Assembly: GCF_046250175.1 (NCBI RefSeq)
Contig: NZ_CP176468.1
Length of the DNA stretch: 64,000 nucleotides
Strand: one strand, 5' to 3'
Source: Psychromonas sp030397575
GTDB taxonomy: Bacteria; Pseudomonadota; Gammaproteobacteria; Enterobacterales; Psychromonadaceae
The position numbers were made by a program, and so were the translations under genes. Of the stretch, positions 33,248 to 42,402 are shown piece after piece (positions within the stretch are counted from its first letter, which is position 1; the number at the start of each line of letters is the position of its first letter). The notes under the pieces are model-generated. The model was not told where the DNA came from, did no database searches, and was given only the letters and a program-made list of their open reading frames with translations.

Positions 33248-34399
33248 ATGAACAATTTCAGTTACCAAAACACCACAGAGATTCATTTTGGTCAAGGTCA
33301 AATCGCAGCAATTACTAATAGTATTCCTAAAGATAAAAAAATATTAGTAACTTATGGTGGTGGTTCTATCAAGGGTAATGGTGTTTATGATCAAGTTGTT
33401 GCTGCACTTGCTGAACATAATTGGGATGAGTTTTCAGGTATTGAGCCAAATCCACAGTACGACACGCTTATGAAGGCTGTTGAACGCATTCGTGCAGAAG
33501 GCTTTGATTATTTATTAGCAGTAGGCGGTGGTTCTGTTGTTGACGGAACTAAATTTATTGCTGCAGCTGTTGATTTTAAAGGTGAAGAAGCTTGGGATAT
33601 CCTTGCAAAACAAGGGAAAATAGAGAGTGCATTACCATTGGGCTGTATTTTAACCTTACCAGCAACAGGTTCTGAAACGAATGTTGGTGCTGTAGTGACT
33701 CGTGGTAAAAATAAGTTAGCATTCCAAAATCCACTAGTGCGTCCGCAATTTGCAATTCTTGATCCTCAAACTACGTTAAGCCTTTCTGAGCGTCAAACAT
33801 CAAATGGTGTAGTTGATGCTTTTGTTCATGTTATGGAGCAATATCTAACGTATCCAGTTAATGCCAAAATTCAAGATCGTTTTGCAGAAGGTATTCTGTT
33901 AACACTAGTTGAAGAAGGGCCAAAACTAATTGTTGATTTACAAGATATGGAGGCGCGTACTAATGTCATGTGGGCCGCGACTCAAGCATTAAGTGGTTTA
34001 ATTGGGGTAGGTGTTCCTCAAGATTGGGCTACACATATGATAGGTCATGAGTTAACTGGTAATTTTGGTGTTGATCATGGCCGTAGTTTAACCATTGTTC
34101 TGCCTGCTATTATGCAAGTTTGCCGTGAAGAAAAAGCACAAAAATTAGTGCAATATGCAGAGCGAGTATGGGGTATTACAACGGGTAGTGAAGCAGAGCG
34201 TATTGATGCAGCAATAGAGAAAACTAAACAGTTCTTCTCTGCGATGAATACACCGGTAACCTTAACTGAAATAGACTTGAATCAAGCTGATATTGATACT
34301 GCTATGGCGAGTTTAGAAGCGCATGGTATGACTAAACTAGGCGAAAACGGCACAATTGATTTGTCACGTTCTCGTCAAATTTTAGAAACTGCACTTTAA
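33248..34399 (+). CDS. yqhD: NADPH-dependent aldehyde reductase / iron-type alcohol dehydrogenase
   Basis: YqhD reduces toxic aldehydes (acrolein, malondialdehyde, butanal and others) to alcohols with NADPH. It has 383 residues, against 387 in E. coli, with very high similarity from memory: VTYGGGSIKGNGVYDQV, LAVGGGSVVDGTKFIAAA, LTLPATGSETN, NGVVDAFVHVMEQYLTYPV, QDRFAEGILLTL and WATHMIGHELTGNFGVDHG. The metal ligands are about D190, H194, H267 and H277. GGAG lies 7 bp upstream. It is divergent from the OhrR-type regulator with palindromic operators between, suggesting induction by peroxide-derived aldehydes. Confidence 0.95.
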   Translation: MNNFSYQNTTEIHFGQGQIAAITNSIPKDKKILVTYGGGSIKGNGVYDQVVAALAEHNWDEFSGIEPNPQYDTLMKAVERIRAEGFDYLLAVGGGSVVDGTKFIAAAVDFKGEEAWDILAKQGKIESALPLGCILTLPATGSETNVGAVVTRGKNKLAFQNPLVRPQFAILDPQTTLSLSERQTSNGVVDAFVHVMEQYLTYPVNAKIQDRFAEGILLTLVEEGPKLIVDLQDMEARTNVMWAATQALSGLIGVGVPQDWATHMIGHELTGNFGVDHGRSLTIVLPAIMQVCREEKAQKLVQYAERVWGITTGSEAERIDAAIEKTKQFFSAMNTPVTLTEIDLNQADIDTAMASLEAHGMTKLGENGTIDLSRSRQILETAL

Positions 34400-34491
34400 A
34401 TTGTAGAAATGATCTGGCTTGCTATTTATAGTCGTTGTGCTGGTAGTGGTGAGCTAGAAATTTTTAGCTTACAATATTTTAGATGATATCA

Positions 34492-34525
34492 ACGCATGGC
34501 AATTAATTAGTCATGCGTTTTTTTT
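34492..34525 (+). terminator. yqhD terminator
   Basis: The stem ACGCATG / CATGCGT with a 13-base loop is followed by TTTTTTT. The remainder of the 34400-34733 gap holds a partial dispersed repeat and no gene. Confidence 0.7.
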
Positions 34526-34550
34526 ATAGCGCTGTATTGTTCCCACACTA

Positions 34551-34600
34551 ATATCAATCATATTAATTAACTGCTCTATTTTTCTTAAATTATGGCTTAA
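34551..34600. repeat. Dispersed intergenic repeat, partial copy
   Basis: ATTAATTAACTGCTCTATTT and the following TTCTTAAATTATGGCTTA repeat the word order of the copy at 24381, with substitutions. Confidence 0.35.
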
Positions 34601-34733
34601 ATTAAGTCATTTCCAGTGCAGAATGAAGGCCTCTGATTTAATGTAATTGTTATAAGTTATTTTTCTTGCACAAAATTTAGGTAGCTTACTTATTATCATG
34701 AAAAATTTGATGGTTATATAGGCTATTTTTTAG

Positions 34734-35615
34734 CTATGAAGATCGCATCGATGCCAAAATAAATTCAATCAGGGTACGTATTTTTAATAACGGTGTTTTG
34801 CTTTTATATAACATATGGACAGGCATAGGTGGCGGAGCATGATCTTTTAATATCTCTATCAAGCCTCCATTAGCAAACTCTTCTTGCAATAATAGCTGAG
34901 GCTGTAACAAGATGCCGGCCCCCTTAAGTGCTGCTACCTTTAAAGCTTGACCACTGTTCGATGTTAAACGTGTGTGTTGCCTATCAAATGCTTGGGTATC
35001 TATTCTTAAAGCTGTATTCGCTTGGATATGGTCATAGCTAAAACCTAAACATTGATGGGTGATTAAATCGTCTAAGCTGTTAGGTGTTCGGTGTTTAGCA
35101 AGGTACAGAGGCGAAGCACAAAATACCATTCTATAGTCTGCAATTTTACGGGCAATCAGTGATGAATTAGCCAATTCTCCGATACGGATAACTAAATCAA
35201 ACTGTTCATGTAGTGGGTCAATTAAACCATTGTCCAATGTTAGTTCAATATTTATATCAGGATACTGTAGCAAAAAATCAGCCAGAATCGGCGCTAATAC
35301 AATATTGCCAAAGGTTACTGAGGAGTTAATACTAACTGTGCCTTTAGGATTGTTTTCTAATCGTTGTAAACTATTTTCTGCTTCTGCAATATTATCCAAA
35401 ATACGTGTACATTCTAAAAAATAAATTTGTCCTGCTTCAGTTAAAGATTGTCTACGAGTGGTACGGTTGAGTAATTTGGCTCCTAAATGCGTTTCTAAAT
35501 ATTTAATGTGTTTGCCAATCATAGTCGCCGTTACTGAAAAGTGAACACCTGCAGCAGTAAAACTGCCATGTTGGGCAACAGAAACAAACACTTGCATACT
35601 TTTTAGTTTATCCAC
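34734..35615 (-). CDS. LysR-family transcriptional regulator
   Basis: This 293-residue LTTR has the N-terminal winged helix-turn-helix MQVFVSVAQHGSFTAAGVHF and LETHLGAKLLNRTTRRQSLT, then a periplasmic-binding-protein-like effector domain. The RTTRRQSLTEAG and LARHRTPNSLDDLITHQCLG type segments place it in the CrgA-like subgroup. It is divergent from the monooxygenase and dehydrogenase genes at 35726-37033 with an inverted-repeat operator in between, so it most likely controls them and itself. The effector is unknown. The C-terminus is typical, so the gene is complete. Confidence 0.9.
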   Translation of the reverse strand: MDKLKSMQVFVSVAQHGSFTAAGVHFSVTATMIGKHIKYLETHLGAKLLNRTTRRQSLTEAGQIYFLECTRILDNIAEAENSLQRLENNPKGTVSINSSVTFGNIVLAPILADFLLQYPDINIELTLDNGLIDPLHEQFDLVIRIGELANSSLIARKIADYRMVFCASPLYLAKHRTPNSLDDLITHQCLGFSYDHIQANTALRIDTQAFDRQHTRLTSNSGQALKVAALKGAGILLQPQLLLQEEFANGGLIEILKDHAPPPMPVHMLYKSKTPLLKIRTLIEFILASMRSS

Positions 35616-35624
35616 ATTAGAAAC

Positions 35625-35670
35625 TTATAGTTGTTAAATAATAAACTAAATGTTCGTTTATCAACTATAA
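35625..35670. promoter_or_regulatory. Nested inverted repeats between divergent LysR and target genes
   Basis: The outer arms TTATAGTTG / CAACTATAA (perfect, 28 bp apart) enclose the inner arms ATAAAC / GTTTAT with a 9-bp spacer. The layout fits a LysR recognition plus activation site between the divergent promoters. Confidence 0.5.
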
Positions 35671-35725
35671 ATAGTCAATTAAAATGATGAATTGTTTCAT
35701 TTTATCCACCTATTAAGGACTACTT

Positions 35726-36025
35726 ATGTTTAAACAAGGTTTGTTCATTACAGCAGAGCTCCGTATTAAGGCTGAAAGCGATCTTGATACTGCCATTTTA
35801 GCAATTCAATCTTTTTGTGAAGGAATGAACAGTGAGCCAGGTTGTTCAATGGCGGTCGCATTACAAGATAAAGAAGATCCTCGTCGTTATATCTTTTGGG
35901 AGCGCTACGACAATAGACAAGCTTTTGAGCAACATTTTAAAGCTGAGCATACCCAAAAATTTATTCAATCAGGTTTGACTGATTTAGTGCAATCATTTGA
36001 AAGTACATTATTAACAGGGAAATAA
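35726..36025 (+). CDS. Antibiotic-biosynthesis-monooxygenase-fold protein (putative quinol monooxygenase)
   Basis: A small cytoplasmic protein of 99 residues with the dimeric alpha+beta barrel of the ABM superfamily: an N-terminal strand FITAELRIK, EGMNSEPGCSMAVALQDKED, the aromatic YIFWERYDNRQAFEQHF and a final helix/strand. Members include the cofactor-free quinol monooxygenase YgiN and many of unknown function. GCSMAVA replaces the usual GCL(L/R)Y, so catalysis is not assured. AAGGA is located 9 bp upstream. It is followed after 6 bp by a Gfo/Idh/MocA dehydrogenase, clearly one operon, and is divergent from a LysR regulator. Confidence 0.78.
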   Translation: MFKQGLFITAELRIKAESDLDTAILAIQSFCEGMNSEPGCSMAVALQDKEDPRRYIFWERYDNRQAFEQHFKAEHTQKFIQSGLTDLVQSFESTLLTGK

Positions 36026-36031
36026 ACCATC

Positions 36032-37033
36032 ATGAAAAAAACATTCAATTGGGGAATATTAGGCACAAGTTTTATCTCTGGAGAAATGGCGGATGCTATT
36101 GTGAAAGAAGGTAATACTCATCTTCATTCTGTTGCAGGTCGCTCAGTAAAGACATTAACAGAATTTGCTAATAAATATGATATTAAAAATAGATACACCG
36201 ATTTCGATGCACTGATCAACGATGCTGATGTTGATATTATTTATATTGCCTTACCTAATCACATCCATCATGACTATGTCATAAAAGCGGCTAATGCAGG
36301 CAAAGCTGTATTATGCGAAAAGTCATTATCCGTGGATATGCAAAAAACACAGGCGGCATTAGCGGCTGTGAAAGAAAATGACACTTTCTTTGTGGAAGGT
36401 TTGATGTATCTGACTCATCCATTTATCAATACTCTTGCTCAAACTGTTAAATCTGGTGCAATCGGTGAGATAAAATCGATAACTGGACAATATTGTGCCG
36501 CAATAGAGCAGTTTGTTAATCCTATGAGTAAGGGGGCATTATATAATTTAGGTTGTTATCCTGCGTCATTAATGCACTTATTAATTAAACAAGAGTTTGG
36601 CCATGAAGTAAGCGATAACTATCAAATAAGTGCATCGGGTATACGTGGTAATGATGGTAATATTTGTGAATCTGCTGCAACTATTCAATATATAAATGGC
36701 GTTACTTGTCAATTACATACGGCAGAAAATTATGGTTTACATTTCTCATTTACCGTACTGGGTAGCAAAGGAACTTTAGTATTAACATCTAATCCTTGGC
36801 TACCTGATGTAAGTGGTAATAGTTTTGCTATAACAAAATATGAACAGAAAACTGAAAGCATATCAGTAGAAGCTGATGGAAATGGTTTTTTATATCAAGT
36901 GAAATTAATTCGAGAAGCATTATTGCAAGGCCATAAAAGATTACAACGACCAGCAGCAACACCAGAAGATTCAGCACACATTATGAAGTTATTAACCGAT
37001 TGGGAAGGTGCAATATTAGCGGTATCGCCCTAA
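36032..37033 (+). CDS. Gfo/Idh/MocA-family NAD(P)-dependent oxidoreductase
   Basis: This 333-residue cytoplasmic dehydrogenase has an N-terminal Rossmann fold (NWGILGTSFISGEMADAI), YTDFDALINDADVDIIYIAL, the family signature PNHIHHDYVIKAANAGKAVL and the catalytic motif CEKSL with its Lys (about residue 97). The C-terminal substrate domain contains GLMYLTHPFI and GCYPASLMH. The nearest kind is the dihydrodiol dehydrogenase/glucose-fructose oxidoreductase branch; the substrate is probably a sugar or polyol derivative but cannot be read. It starts 6 bp after the monooxygenase-like gene. Confidence 0.88.
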   Translation: MKKTFNWGILGTSFISGEMADAIVKEGNTHLHSVAGRSVKTLTEFANKYDIKNRYTDFDALINDADVDIIYIALPNHIHHDYVIKAANAGKAVLCEKSLSVDMQKTQAALAAVKENDTFFVEGLMYLTHPFINTLAQTVKSGAIGEIKSITGQYCAAIEQFVNPMSKGALYNLGCYPASLMHLLIKQEFGHEVSDNYQISASGIRGNDGNICESAATIQYINGVTCQLHTAENYGLHFSFTVLGSKGTLVLTSNPWLPDVSGNSFAITKYEQKTESISVEADGNGFLYQVKLIREALLQGHKRLQRPAATPEDSAHIMKLLTDWEGAILAVSP

Positions 37034-37091
37034 CAGAAATATAATACATAAGTTTTTTGTGCGTCATATTAAGCAGATGAACTAAACGACT

Positions 37092-37138
37092 TTACTTGTT
37101 AAAATAACTTATTTCTTCTTTGTAAGTTTTGTAAAAGG
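37092..37138. repeat. Dispersed intergenic repeat, partial copy
   Basis: TTACTTGTTAAAATAACTTA followed by TTTGTAAGTTTTGTAAAAG is nearly the same as 24400-24443, with only a few differences. Confidence 0.5.
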
Positions 37139-37194
37139 GATGGCTGTTCTATCTCCAACGTAAAACTGAGAGCATTTATTCAATACAATGAGTA

Positions 37195-37224
37195 AAAAAA
37201 CAAAAAAGCCGCTTAATAGCGGCT
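37195..37224 (-). terminator. ssb terminator
   Basis: On the minus strand AGCCGCTATTAAGCGGCT is followed by TTTTTTGTTTTTTT. The stem is 7 bp and GC-rich, 42 bp past the ssb stop. Confidence 0.85.
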
Positions 37225-37265
37225 CCCGAAGTCATTTTTCAACACTTTTAATTTATATGTATTCC

Positions 37266-37907
37266 TCAGAACGGAATATCATCATCAAAATCCATTGATG
37301 GCTCGTTAAAGCTTGCTGGCGCCGTTGGTGCTGGTTTTGCCGCTGGTGGCGGTGTTGGAGCTGGGCGAGATGCTGGCGGTGGCGTCGGTTGAGGAGCCTG
37401 TTGTGGTTGATAAGCAGGTGCCATTTGTGGTGGAGCCGATTGCGCTGGTGGCTGTTGAGGTTGATTACCCCAAGCTTGTTGAGGTGCAGCTTGTTGTGGC
37501 GCTTGGTTTGAGTAACCGCCTGCTTGTTGACCACCTTGATAAGGTTGACCTTGACCTGGTGCTTGATTACGTGCGTCTAACATTTGGATATCGTTAGCAA
37601 TGATCTCTGTTTTGTAGCGATCTTGGCCATCTTGACCTTGCCATTTGTTAGTCTGTAATTTACCTTCAACATATACTTTTGCACCTTTTTTAAGGTACTG
37701 ACCTACCATTTCGCCGAATTTACCGAAAACAACAATGTTGTGCCACTCAGATTTATTTTCGTATTCACCTGTTTGTTTATTTTTCCAACTTTCAGTGGTT
37801 GCAATTGAAAAGTTAGCTACTGCGCCACCGTTTTGGGTATAACGCATTTCAGGATCTTTACCTAGGTTTCCCACTAGGACTACTTTGTTTACACTACGGT
37901 TAAACAT
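37266..37907 (-). CDS. ssb: Single-stranded DNA-binding protein
   Basis: SSB coats single-stranded DNA as a tetramer and recruits repair and replication proteins. It has 213 residues, against 178 in E. coli. The OB fold (about 1-112) starts NRSVNKVVLVGNLGKDPEMR and includes SEWHNIVVFGK and VYVEGKLQTNKWQGQDGQDR. The linker (about 115-200) is an unusually long Gln/Pro/Ala-rich stretch with QQAP and PPP repeats. The C-terminal tip DFDDDIPF is the conserved partner-binding peptide. uvrA is commonly divergent from ssb in gammaproteobacteria but is not here; instead a 665-bp gap precedes rlmJ. Confidence 0.97.
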   Translation of the reverse strand: MFNRSVNKVVLVGNLGKDPEMRYTQNGGAVANFSIATTESWKNKQTGEYENKSEWHNIVVFGKFGEMVGQYLKKGAKVYVEGKLQTNKWQGQDGQDRYKTEIIANDIQMLDARNQAPGQGQPYQGGQQAGGYSNQAPQQAAPQQAWGNQPQQPPAQSAPPQMAPAYQPQQAPQPTPPPASRPAPTPPPAAKPAPTAPASFNEPSMDFDDDIPF

Positions 37908-38572
37908 GTTTTTGCTCCGCTATTTCGACTTTACTTAAAATATTGTTAGCGCTTAATGAATACCATGAAGCGCTATAATTGGTTGTGCTCATTGCTGTTC
38001 AAAAACCTGTGCGTTTCCCTGGCTATTAACAGCTTTATTTCTGACTTAACGCTGGTTCGAAGGTTCGAAAAGAGCGATGATTTAATTCAAATGTTCTGCT
38101 GTTTTTTATTTCACTTTTTTATCATTATTAAAAAGCGAAAATAGTCAGTTCACTGCGGTTGTAGATACCAAGAGAAAATAAAAACCATAATTAGTATCAA
38201 TTCTGCTAGGCATAAAAAACAAGCTACTACTAGCGTCTAGTTTATAGGAAAAAGCCCCTGTAATACTACCGAAAATTCACCTAAAAGGTGAAGTGCCCCA
38301 TAAAACTTAGCTATAGGGCTTGAGCCACCTAGTGTGATCAATACAAACAATAAAATCCCCTTAAGCAGAATGACAAATAATACCTTGCTGAGAGTATATA
38401 AACTAAATTAGCAGATTGATTCTGACACTATTTAATCACTTTGTTGAGTGAGTTAATTAAGGTGCTAAGTAATCCATTGCGTTTATTCTCTTTCAGTACA
38501 TGTTTTTAGCGCAATCACTAGGTAAACTATTTATACTAGCTGGGTTATTTTATTTATATTTTGGAGTTTTTT
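37908..38572. other. Gap between divergent ssb and rlmJ
   Basis: About 665 bp. A plus-strand ORF at 37956-38144 has no ribosome site and lies in the ssb promoter region, so I do not call it. A minus-strand small ORF (38237-38350) with a good ribosome site is listed separately. A hairpin TTCACC / GGTGAA is near 38277. No LexA box was recognised for ssb. Confidence 0.4.
38237..38350 (-). CDS. Possible small membrane protein (37 codons), weak call
   Basis: On the minus strand AAGGGG lies six bases before TTG 38350, which opens a 37-residue frame. It begins MFVLITLGGSSPIAKFYGAL and continues HLLGEFSVVLQGLFPIN. The open frame extends further upstream without a stop for about 19 codons. It is hydrophobic, with one likely membrane segment. 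The stop is followed by a small stem and a T run. No family recognised. The ribosome site and terminator-like end are suggestive, but chance is not excluded. Confidence 0.3.
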   Translation of the reverse strand: MFVLITLGGSSPIAKFYGALHLLGEFSVVLQGLFPIN

Positions 38573-39415
38573 GTGCTCAGTTATCGTCATTCATACCATG
38601 CAGGGAATTATGCAGATGTGCTAAAACATACTGTAGTCGTTTCTATCCTTGATTACCTATTACAAAAAGATAAGCCATTTTGTTATCTAGATACCCACTC
38701 TGGATGTGGTGCTTATCAATTAAACTCGGAACAGTCATTAAAAACAGGTGAGTTTAAAGATGGGATTGCTAAGTTGTGGGGACAAAAAAATCTGCCTGCT
38801 CCTTTGTCTCGTTATATGGAACAAGTAATTGCATTTAATGGTATGGATAAATTAAATTCATACCCTGGATCGCCAATGATCTGTAACCAAATGCGTCGCG
38901 ATGATGACCGTATGTTCTTATTTGAATTACACCCTAATGAATTTACTAATATGCGTGGTAATTTCTCTGGTGATCGTCGTATAAAAATGGCTAATACTGA
39001 TGGTTTACAAGGTTTAATCGCTAATATGCCGCCTAAAGAGCGCCGTGGTTTGGTGTTGATTGATCCCTCTTATGAAATTAAAACTGAATATGAAGAAGTG
39101 GTTGAAAGCTTAATTGCTGCACATCGTCGTTTTGCTACTGGCACTTATGCCTTGTGGTACCCAGTAGTAAAACGTGCCGTTATCAATAAAATGGAACGTG
39201 CGCTAAAAGCTTCTGGAATTAAAAATATTCAATTATTTGAATTGGGTATTACAGCAGATTCTGAAGAGCATGGCATGACGGCTAGCGGTATGATTGTGAT
39301 TAATCCTCCTTGGACTCTTTTAAGAGAGATGCAACAAAGTTTGCCTTTCTTAGCTGAAACCTTAGGCCTTGATGCTCAAGGTCATTATCGAGTAGAGACT
39401 TTAGTCGCAGAATAA
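38573..39415 (+). CDS. rlmJ: 23S rRNA (adenine-2030-N6)-methyltransferase
   Basis: RlmJ methylates A2030 of 23S rRNA. The start is GTG 38573, with GGAG six bases upstream and the family N-terminus MLSYRHSYHAGNYADVLKH; this gives 280 residues, the same as E. coli, and the upstream ATG at 38561 only adds MEFF. Conserved parts are YLDTHSGCGAYQL, YPGSP, RRGLVLIDPSYE, RFATGTYALWYPVV, MTASGMIVINPPW. The catalytic motif IV reads DPSY instead of the DPPY of E. coli RlmJ. It is transcribed alone upstream of alaS. Confidence 0.94.
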   Translation: MLSYRHSYHAGNYADVLKHTVVVSILDYLLQKDKPFCYLDTHSGCGAYQLNSEQSLKTGEFKDGIAKLWGQKNLPAPLSRYMEQVIAFNGMDKLNSYPGSPMICNQMRRDDDRMFLFELHPNEFTNMRGNFSGDRRIKMANTDGLQGLIANMPPKERRGLVLIDPSYEIKTEYEEVVESLIAAHRRFATGTYALWYPVVKRAVINKMERALKASGIKNIQLFELGITADSEEHGMTASGMIVINPPWTLLREMQQSLPFLAETLGLDAQGHYRVETLVAE

Positions 39416-39733
39416 TATTAATATAATCAATAATCTAGCCTTATACTGTTGAGGTTAGATTATGCTTTTAATTATTACTCGTAATACAGTTTAGTTATTC
39501 CGTTTATACAGACTCTTTGCCTCTTGATAATGGGATAAGCGACTTAGCCATTTCCTCATTTATTCAAAAACTCCCAGTTGATTAAAAAATTATTGTTATC
39601 TCTGCATTTATAGCTACTTTCACCTCACTCAGTGCCGTGATATATTAGCCTCCATTTATTTTTGATCTGTTTAGGGCTTAAATCCTCCTTGTTTTAAGAA
39701 AGCCTAAATCGACACTTTTACACGGAATATATC
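39416..39733. other. Intergenic region between rlmJ and alaS
   Basis: 318 bp. A stem AATCTAGCCT / AGGTTAGATT at 39431-39460 after rlmJ is probably its terminator, though the following T run is weak. Promoter elements for alaS were not identified with confidence. Confidence 0.4.
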
Positions 39734-42361
39734 ATGACTAAATCGACATCTGATATTCGCCAAGGATTTATGGACTTCTTTGGTAAAAAAGGGCATCAGA
39801 CAGTGAGCAGTAGCTCGCTTGTTCCTGATAATGACCCGACACTGCTATTTACAAATGCAGGGATGAACCAATTTAAAGATACTTTTTTAGGTTCTGAAAC
39901 AAGAGCTTATACGCGTGCTACGTCAAGCCAACGCTGTGTACGTGCTGGTGGTAAACATAACGATTTAGATAACGTGGGTTACACAGCTCGCCATCATACT
40001 TTCTTTGAAATGTTGGGTAATTTTAGTTTTGGTGATTATTTTAAAGAAGAAGCCATCGCATTTTCATGGGAATACCTTACTGAAGTTTTAAATATTCCAA
40101 AAGAAAAATTACTTGTGACGGTTTATGAAAGTGACGATGAAGCATTTTCATTATGGGCCAATAAAATTGGCGTACCAGAAGAAAAAATCATTCGTATCGG
40201 TGATAAATCTCCTGAGAAAAAATTTGAATCAGATAATTTCTGGTCAATGGGGGATACTGGTCCTTGTGGTCCTTGTTCAGAGATTTTTTATGATCATGGT
40301 GAACATATTTGGGGTGGTCCTCCAGGTTCACCTGAAGAAGATGGCGACCGTTTCATTGAAATTTGGAACCTAGTATTCATGCAGTACAACCGTCTTGCCG
40401 ATGGTACGATGGAAAACTTGCCAAAGCAGTCTGTTGATACAGGTATGGGCCTTGAGCGTATTTCTGCGATTATTCAAAACGGCCATTCAAACTACGATAT
40501 CGATCTTTTCCAAGGTCTAATCAAGAAAGTAGCGGAAGTGACGGGTGCAAAAGATCTTGAAGATAAATCTTTACGCGTAGTTGCTGATCATATTCGTTCA
40601 TGTGGTTTCTTAATCTGTGACGGTGTTATGCCTTCTAACGAAGGTCGTGGTTATGTATTACGTCGTATTATTCGTCGTGCTGTTCGCCATGGACATAAGC
40701 TAGGCGCTCAAGGTGTATTCTTCTACAAAGTGTACGAAGAGTTGATTAATCAAATGGGCAAAGCTTACCCAGAGCTTGAAAAACAACGTGAATTTGTAGA
40801 AAAGATATTACGCTTAGAAGAAGAGCAATTCGGTAAAACACTGGAGCGTGGCCTACAAATTTTAGATAATGAGTTAGAAGCATTAACTGGCTCTGTGATC
40901 CCTGGTGATATCGTGTTTAAGCTTTATGATACTTACGGTTTCCCTGCTGATTTAACCGCTGATATTGCACGTGAGCGTGAATTAACTATCGACCAAGATG
41001 GCTTTGATGCAGCGATGACTGAGCAACGTACTCGCGCTCAACAAGCTAACAACTTCGGTAAAGATTATAACGATGTTTTAAAAGTTGAAGATAAAACAGA
41101 ATTCCTGGGTTATCAAACTTTAGAAGCTGAAGGCACTGTGGTTTCGTTAATTAAACAAGGTGAGTTTGTACAAACCTTAGGTGAAGGTGATAACGCTCAA
41201 GTTATTTTATCGCAAACACCATTCTACGCTGAATCTGGTGGTCAAGTAGGTGATGCTGGTGTACTAACATTGGGCGAAGTGAAGTTTGTTGTAACCGATA
41301 CTAAAAAATCAGGTGATGCATTCCTACATGTCGGTTACTTAAGCGCTGGTACATTAACAGTTGGCGATACAGTAAAAGCAGAAGTAGAAGCAGATCGTCG
41401 TAAAGCAATTGCCTTACACCACTCTGCAACGCATCTATTACACGCAGCCTTACGTGAAACTTTGGGTGATCATGTTACGCAAAAAGGTTCATTATGTGAT
41501 GCTGAAAAGTTACGTTTTGATTTCTCGCACTTTGAAGCCTTGTCTAATGACACATTAAATAAAGTCACTTATTTAGTTAACCAAGCAATTCGTAACAACT
41601 TTGAAGTTGTGACGCAATTGATGGACATTGAGCAAGCGAAAGAAAGCGGGGCAATGGCACTGTTTGGTGAAAAGTATGATGACATGGTACGCGTAGTGAC
41701 AATGGGTGACTTTTCAGTTGAACTTTGTGGCGGTACGCATGCTAAACGTACCGGTGATATGGGGTTATTCTTAATCACATCTGAAGCGGGCACTGCTGCT
41801 GGTGTACGTCGTATTGAAGCCGCTGTCGGTGAAGCGGCGAGTGTTGTGCTACAAAACCTTCGCGAGCAATTCTCCAAAGCATGTGACCTAGTAAAAGGTG
41901 ATAGTTTCACGCTAGGTGAAAAAATCATGGGCACTTTAGATCGTAATAAAGCACTAGAAAAAGAGTTAGCACAATTAAAAGCAAAAATTGCTAGTGAAGC
42001 TGGTTCTAATTTAACAGACCAAGCTGTTGAAGTTAACGGTGTAAAAGTCGTTGTTGCTCATATGGAAGGGGTGGACCCTAAATCATTACGCACTAGCGTA
42101 GATGAGATGAAGAACAAGTTACAATCGGGTGTTGTTGTCCTAGCTACCACCGTAGGCGACGATAAAGTTAGTCTAGTGGTTGGTGTGACTAAAGACCTAA
42201 TTGGTAAAGTAAAAGCAGGTGAATTAGTTAATGTTGTTGCTGTTCCTGTTGGCGGTAAAGGTGGCGGTCGTCCTGATATGGCGATGGCTGGCGGAAATAA
42301 CCCAGCTGCTTTAAAAGATGCATTAGCGTTAGTTAACCCTTGGTTAACCGAACGTTTGTAA
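39734..42361 (+). CDS. alaS: Alanyl-tRNA synthetase
   Basis: AlaRS charges tRNA-Ala and edits mischarged Ser and Gly. It has 875 residues, against 876 in E. coli. The class II core (1-about 240, FTNAGMNQFKDTFLG, RHHTFFEMLGNFSFGDYF) is followed by the tRNA-recognition domain (GRGYVLRRIIRRAVRHG), the editing domain with HHSATHLLHAAL (near 558-570) and CGGTHAKRTGDMG (near 660-672), and the C-terminal oligomerisation domain ending GGGRPDMAMAGG. It heads the conserved alaS-lysC-csrA block, 41 bp before lysC. Confidence 0.98.
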   Translation: MTKSTSDIRQGFMDFFGKKGHQTVSSSSLVPDNDPTLLFTNAGMNQFKDTFLGSETRAYTRATSSQRCVRAGGKHNDLDNVGYTARHHTFFEMLGNFSFGDYFKEEAIAFSWEYLTEVLNIPKEKLLVTVYESDDEAFSLWANKIGVPEEKIIRIGDKSPEKKFESDNFWSMGDTGPCGPCSEIFYDHGEHIWGGPPGSPEEDGDRFIEIWNLVFMQYNRLADGTMENLPKQSVDTGMGLERISAIIQNGHSNYDIDLFQGLIKKVAEVTGAKDLEDKSLRVVADHIRSCGFLICDGVMPSNEGRGYVLRRIIRRAVRHGHKLGAQGVFFYKVYEELINQMGKAYPELEKQREFVEKILRLEEEQFGKTLERGLQILDNELEALTGSVIPGDIVFKLYDTYGFPADLTADIARERELTIDQDGFDAAMTEQRTRAQQANNFGKDYNDVLKVEDKTEFLGYQTLEAEGTVVSLIKQGEFVQTLGEGDNAQVILSQTPFYAESGGQVGDAGVLTLGEVKFVVTDTKKSGDAFLHVGYLSAGTLTVGDTVKAEVEADRRKAIALHHSATHLLHAALRETLGDHVTQKGSLCDAEKLRFDFSHFEALSNDTLNKVTYLVNQAIRNNFEVVTQLMDIEQAKESGAMALFGEKYDDMVRVVTMGDFSVELCGGTHAKRTGDMGLFLITSEAGTAAGVRRIEAAVGEAASVVLQNLREQFSKACDLVKGDSFTLGEKIMGTLDRNKALEKELAQLKAKIASEAGSNLTDQAVEVNGVKVVVAHMEGVDPKSLRTSVDEMKNKLQSGVVVLATTVGDDKVSLVVGVTKDLIGKVKAGELVNVVAVPVGGKGGGRPDMAMAGGNNPAALKDALALVNPWLTERL

Positions 42362-42402
42362 GAATTAAGGGTCTATACCCGAGAGTATAGCAAGGAAATG
42401 AG

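Noticed and set aside
37950..38040. LexA box for ssb
   Set aside because: CTGGCTATTAACAG has the wrong spacing (CTG-N8-CAG rather than CTG-N10-CAG).
37956..38144. 62-residue ORF divergent from ssb
   Set aside because: Lies in the ssb promoter region with no ribosome site or recognisable sequence.
42362..42402. Lysine riboswitch before lysC
   Set aside because: Only 41 bp lie between alaS and lysC, too short for the aptamer.
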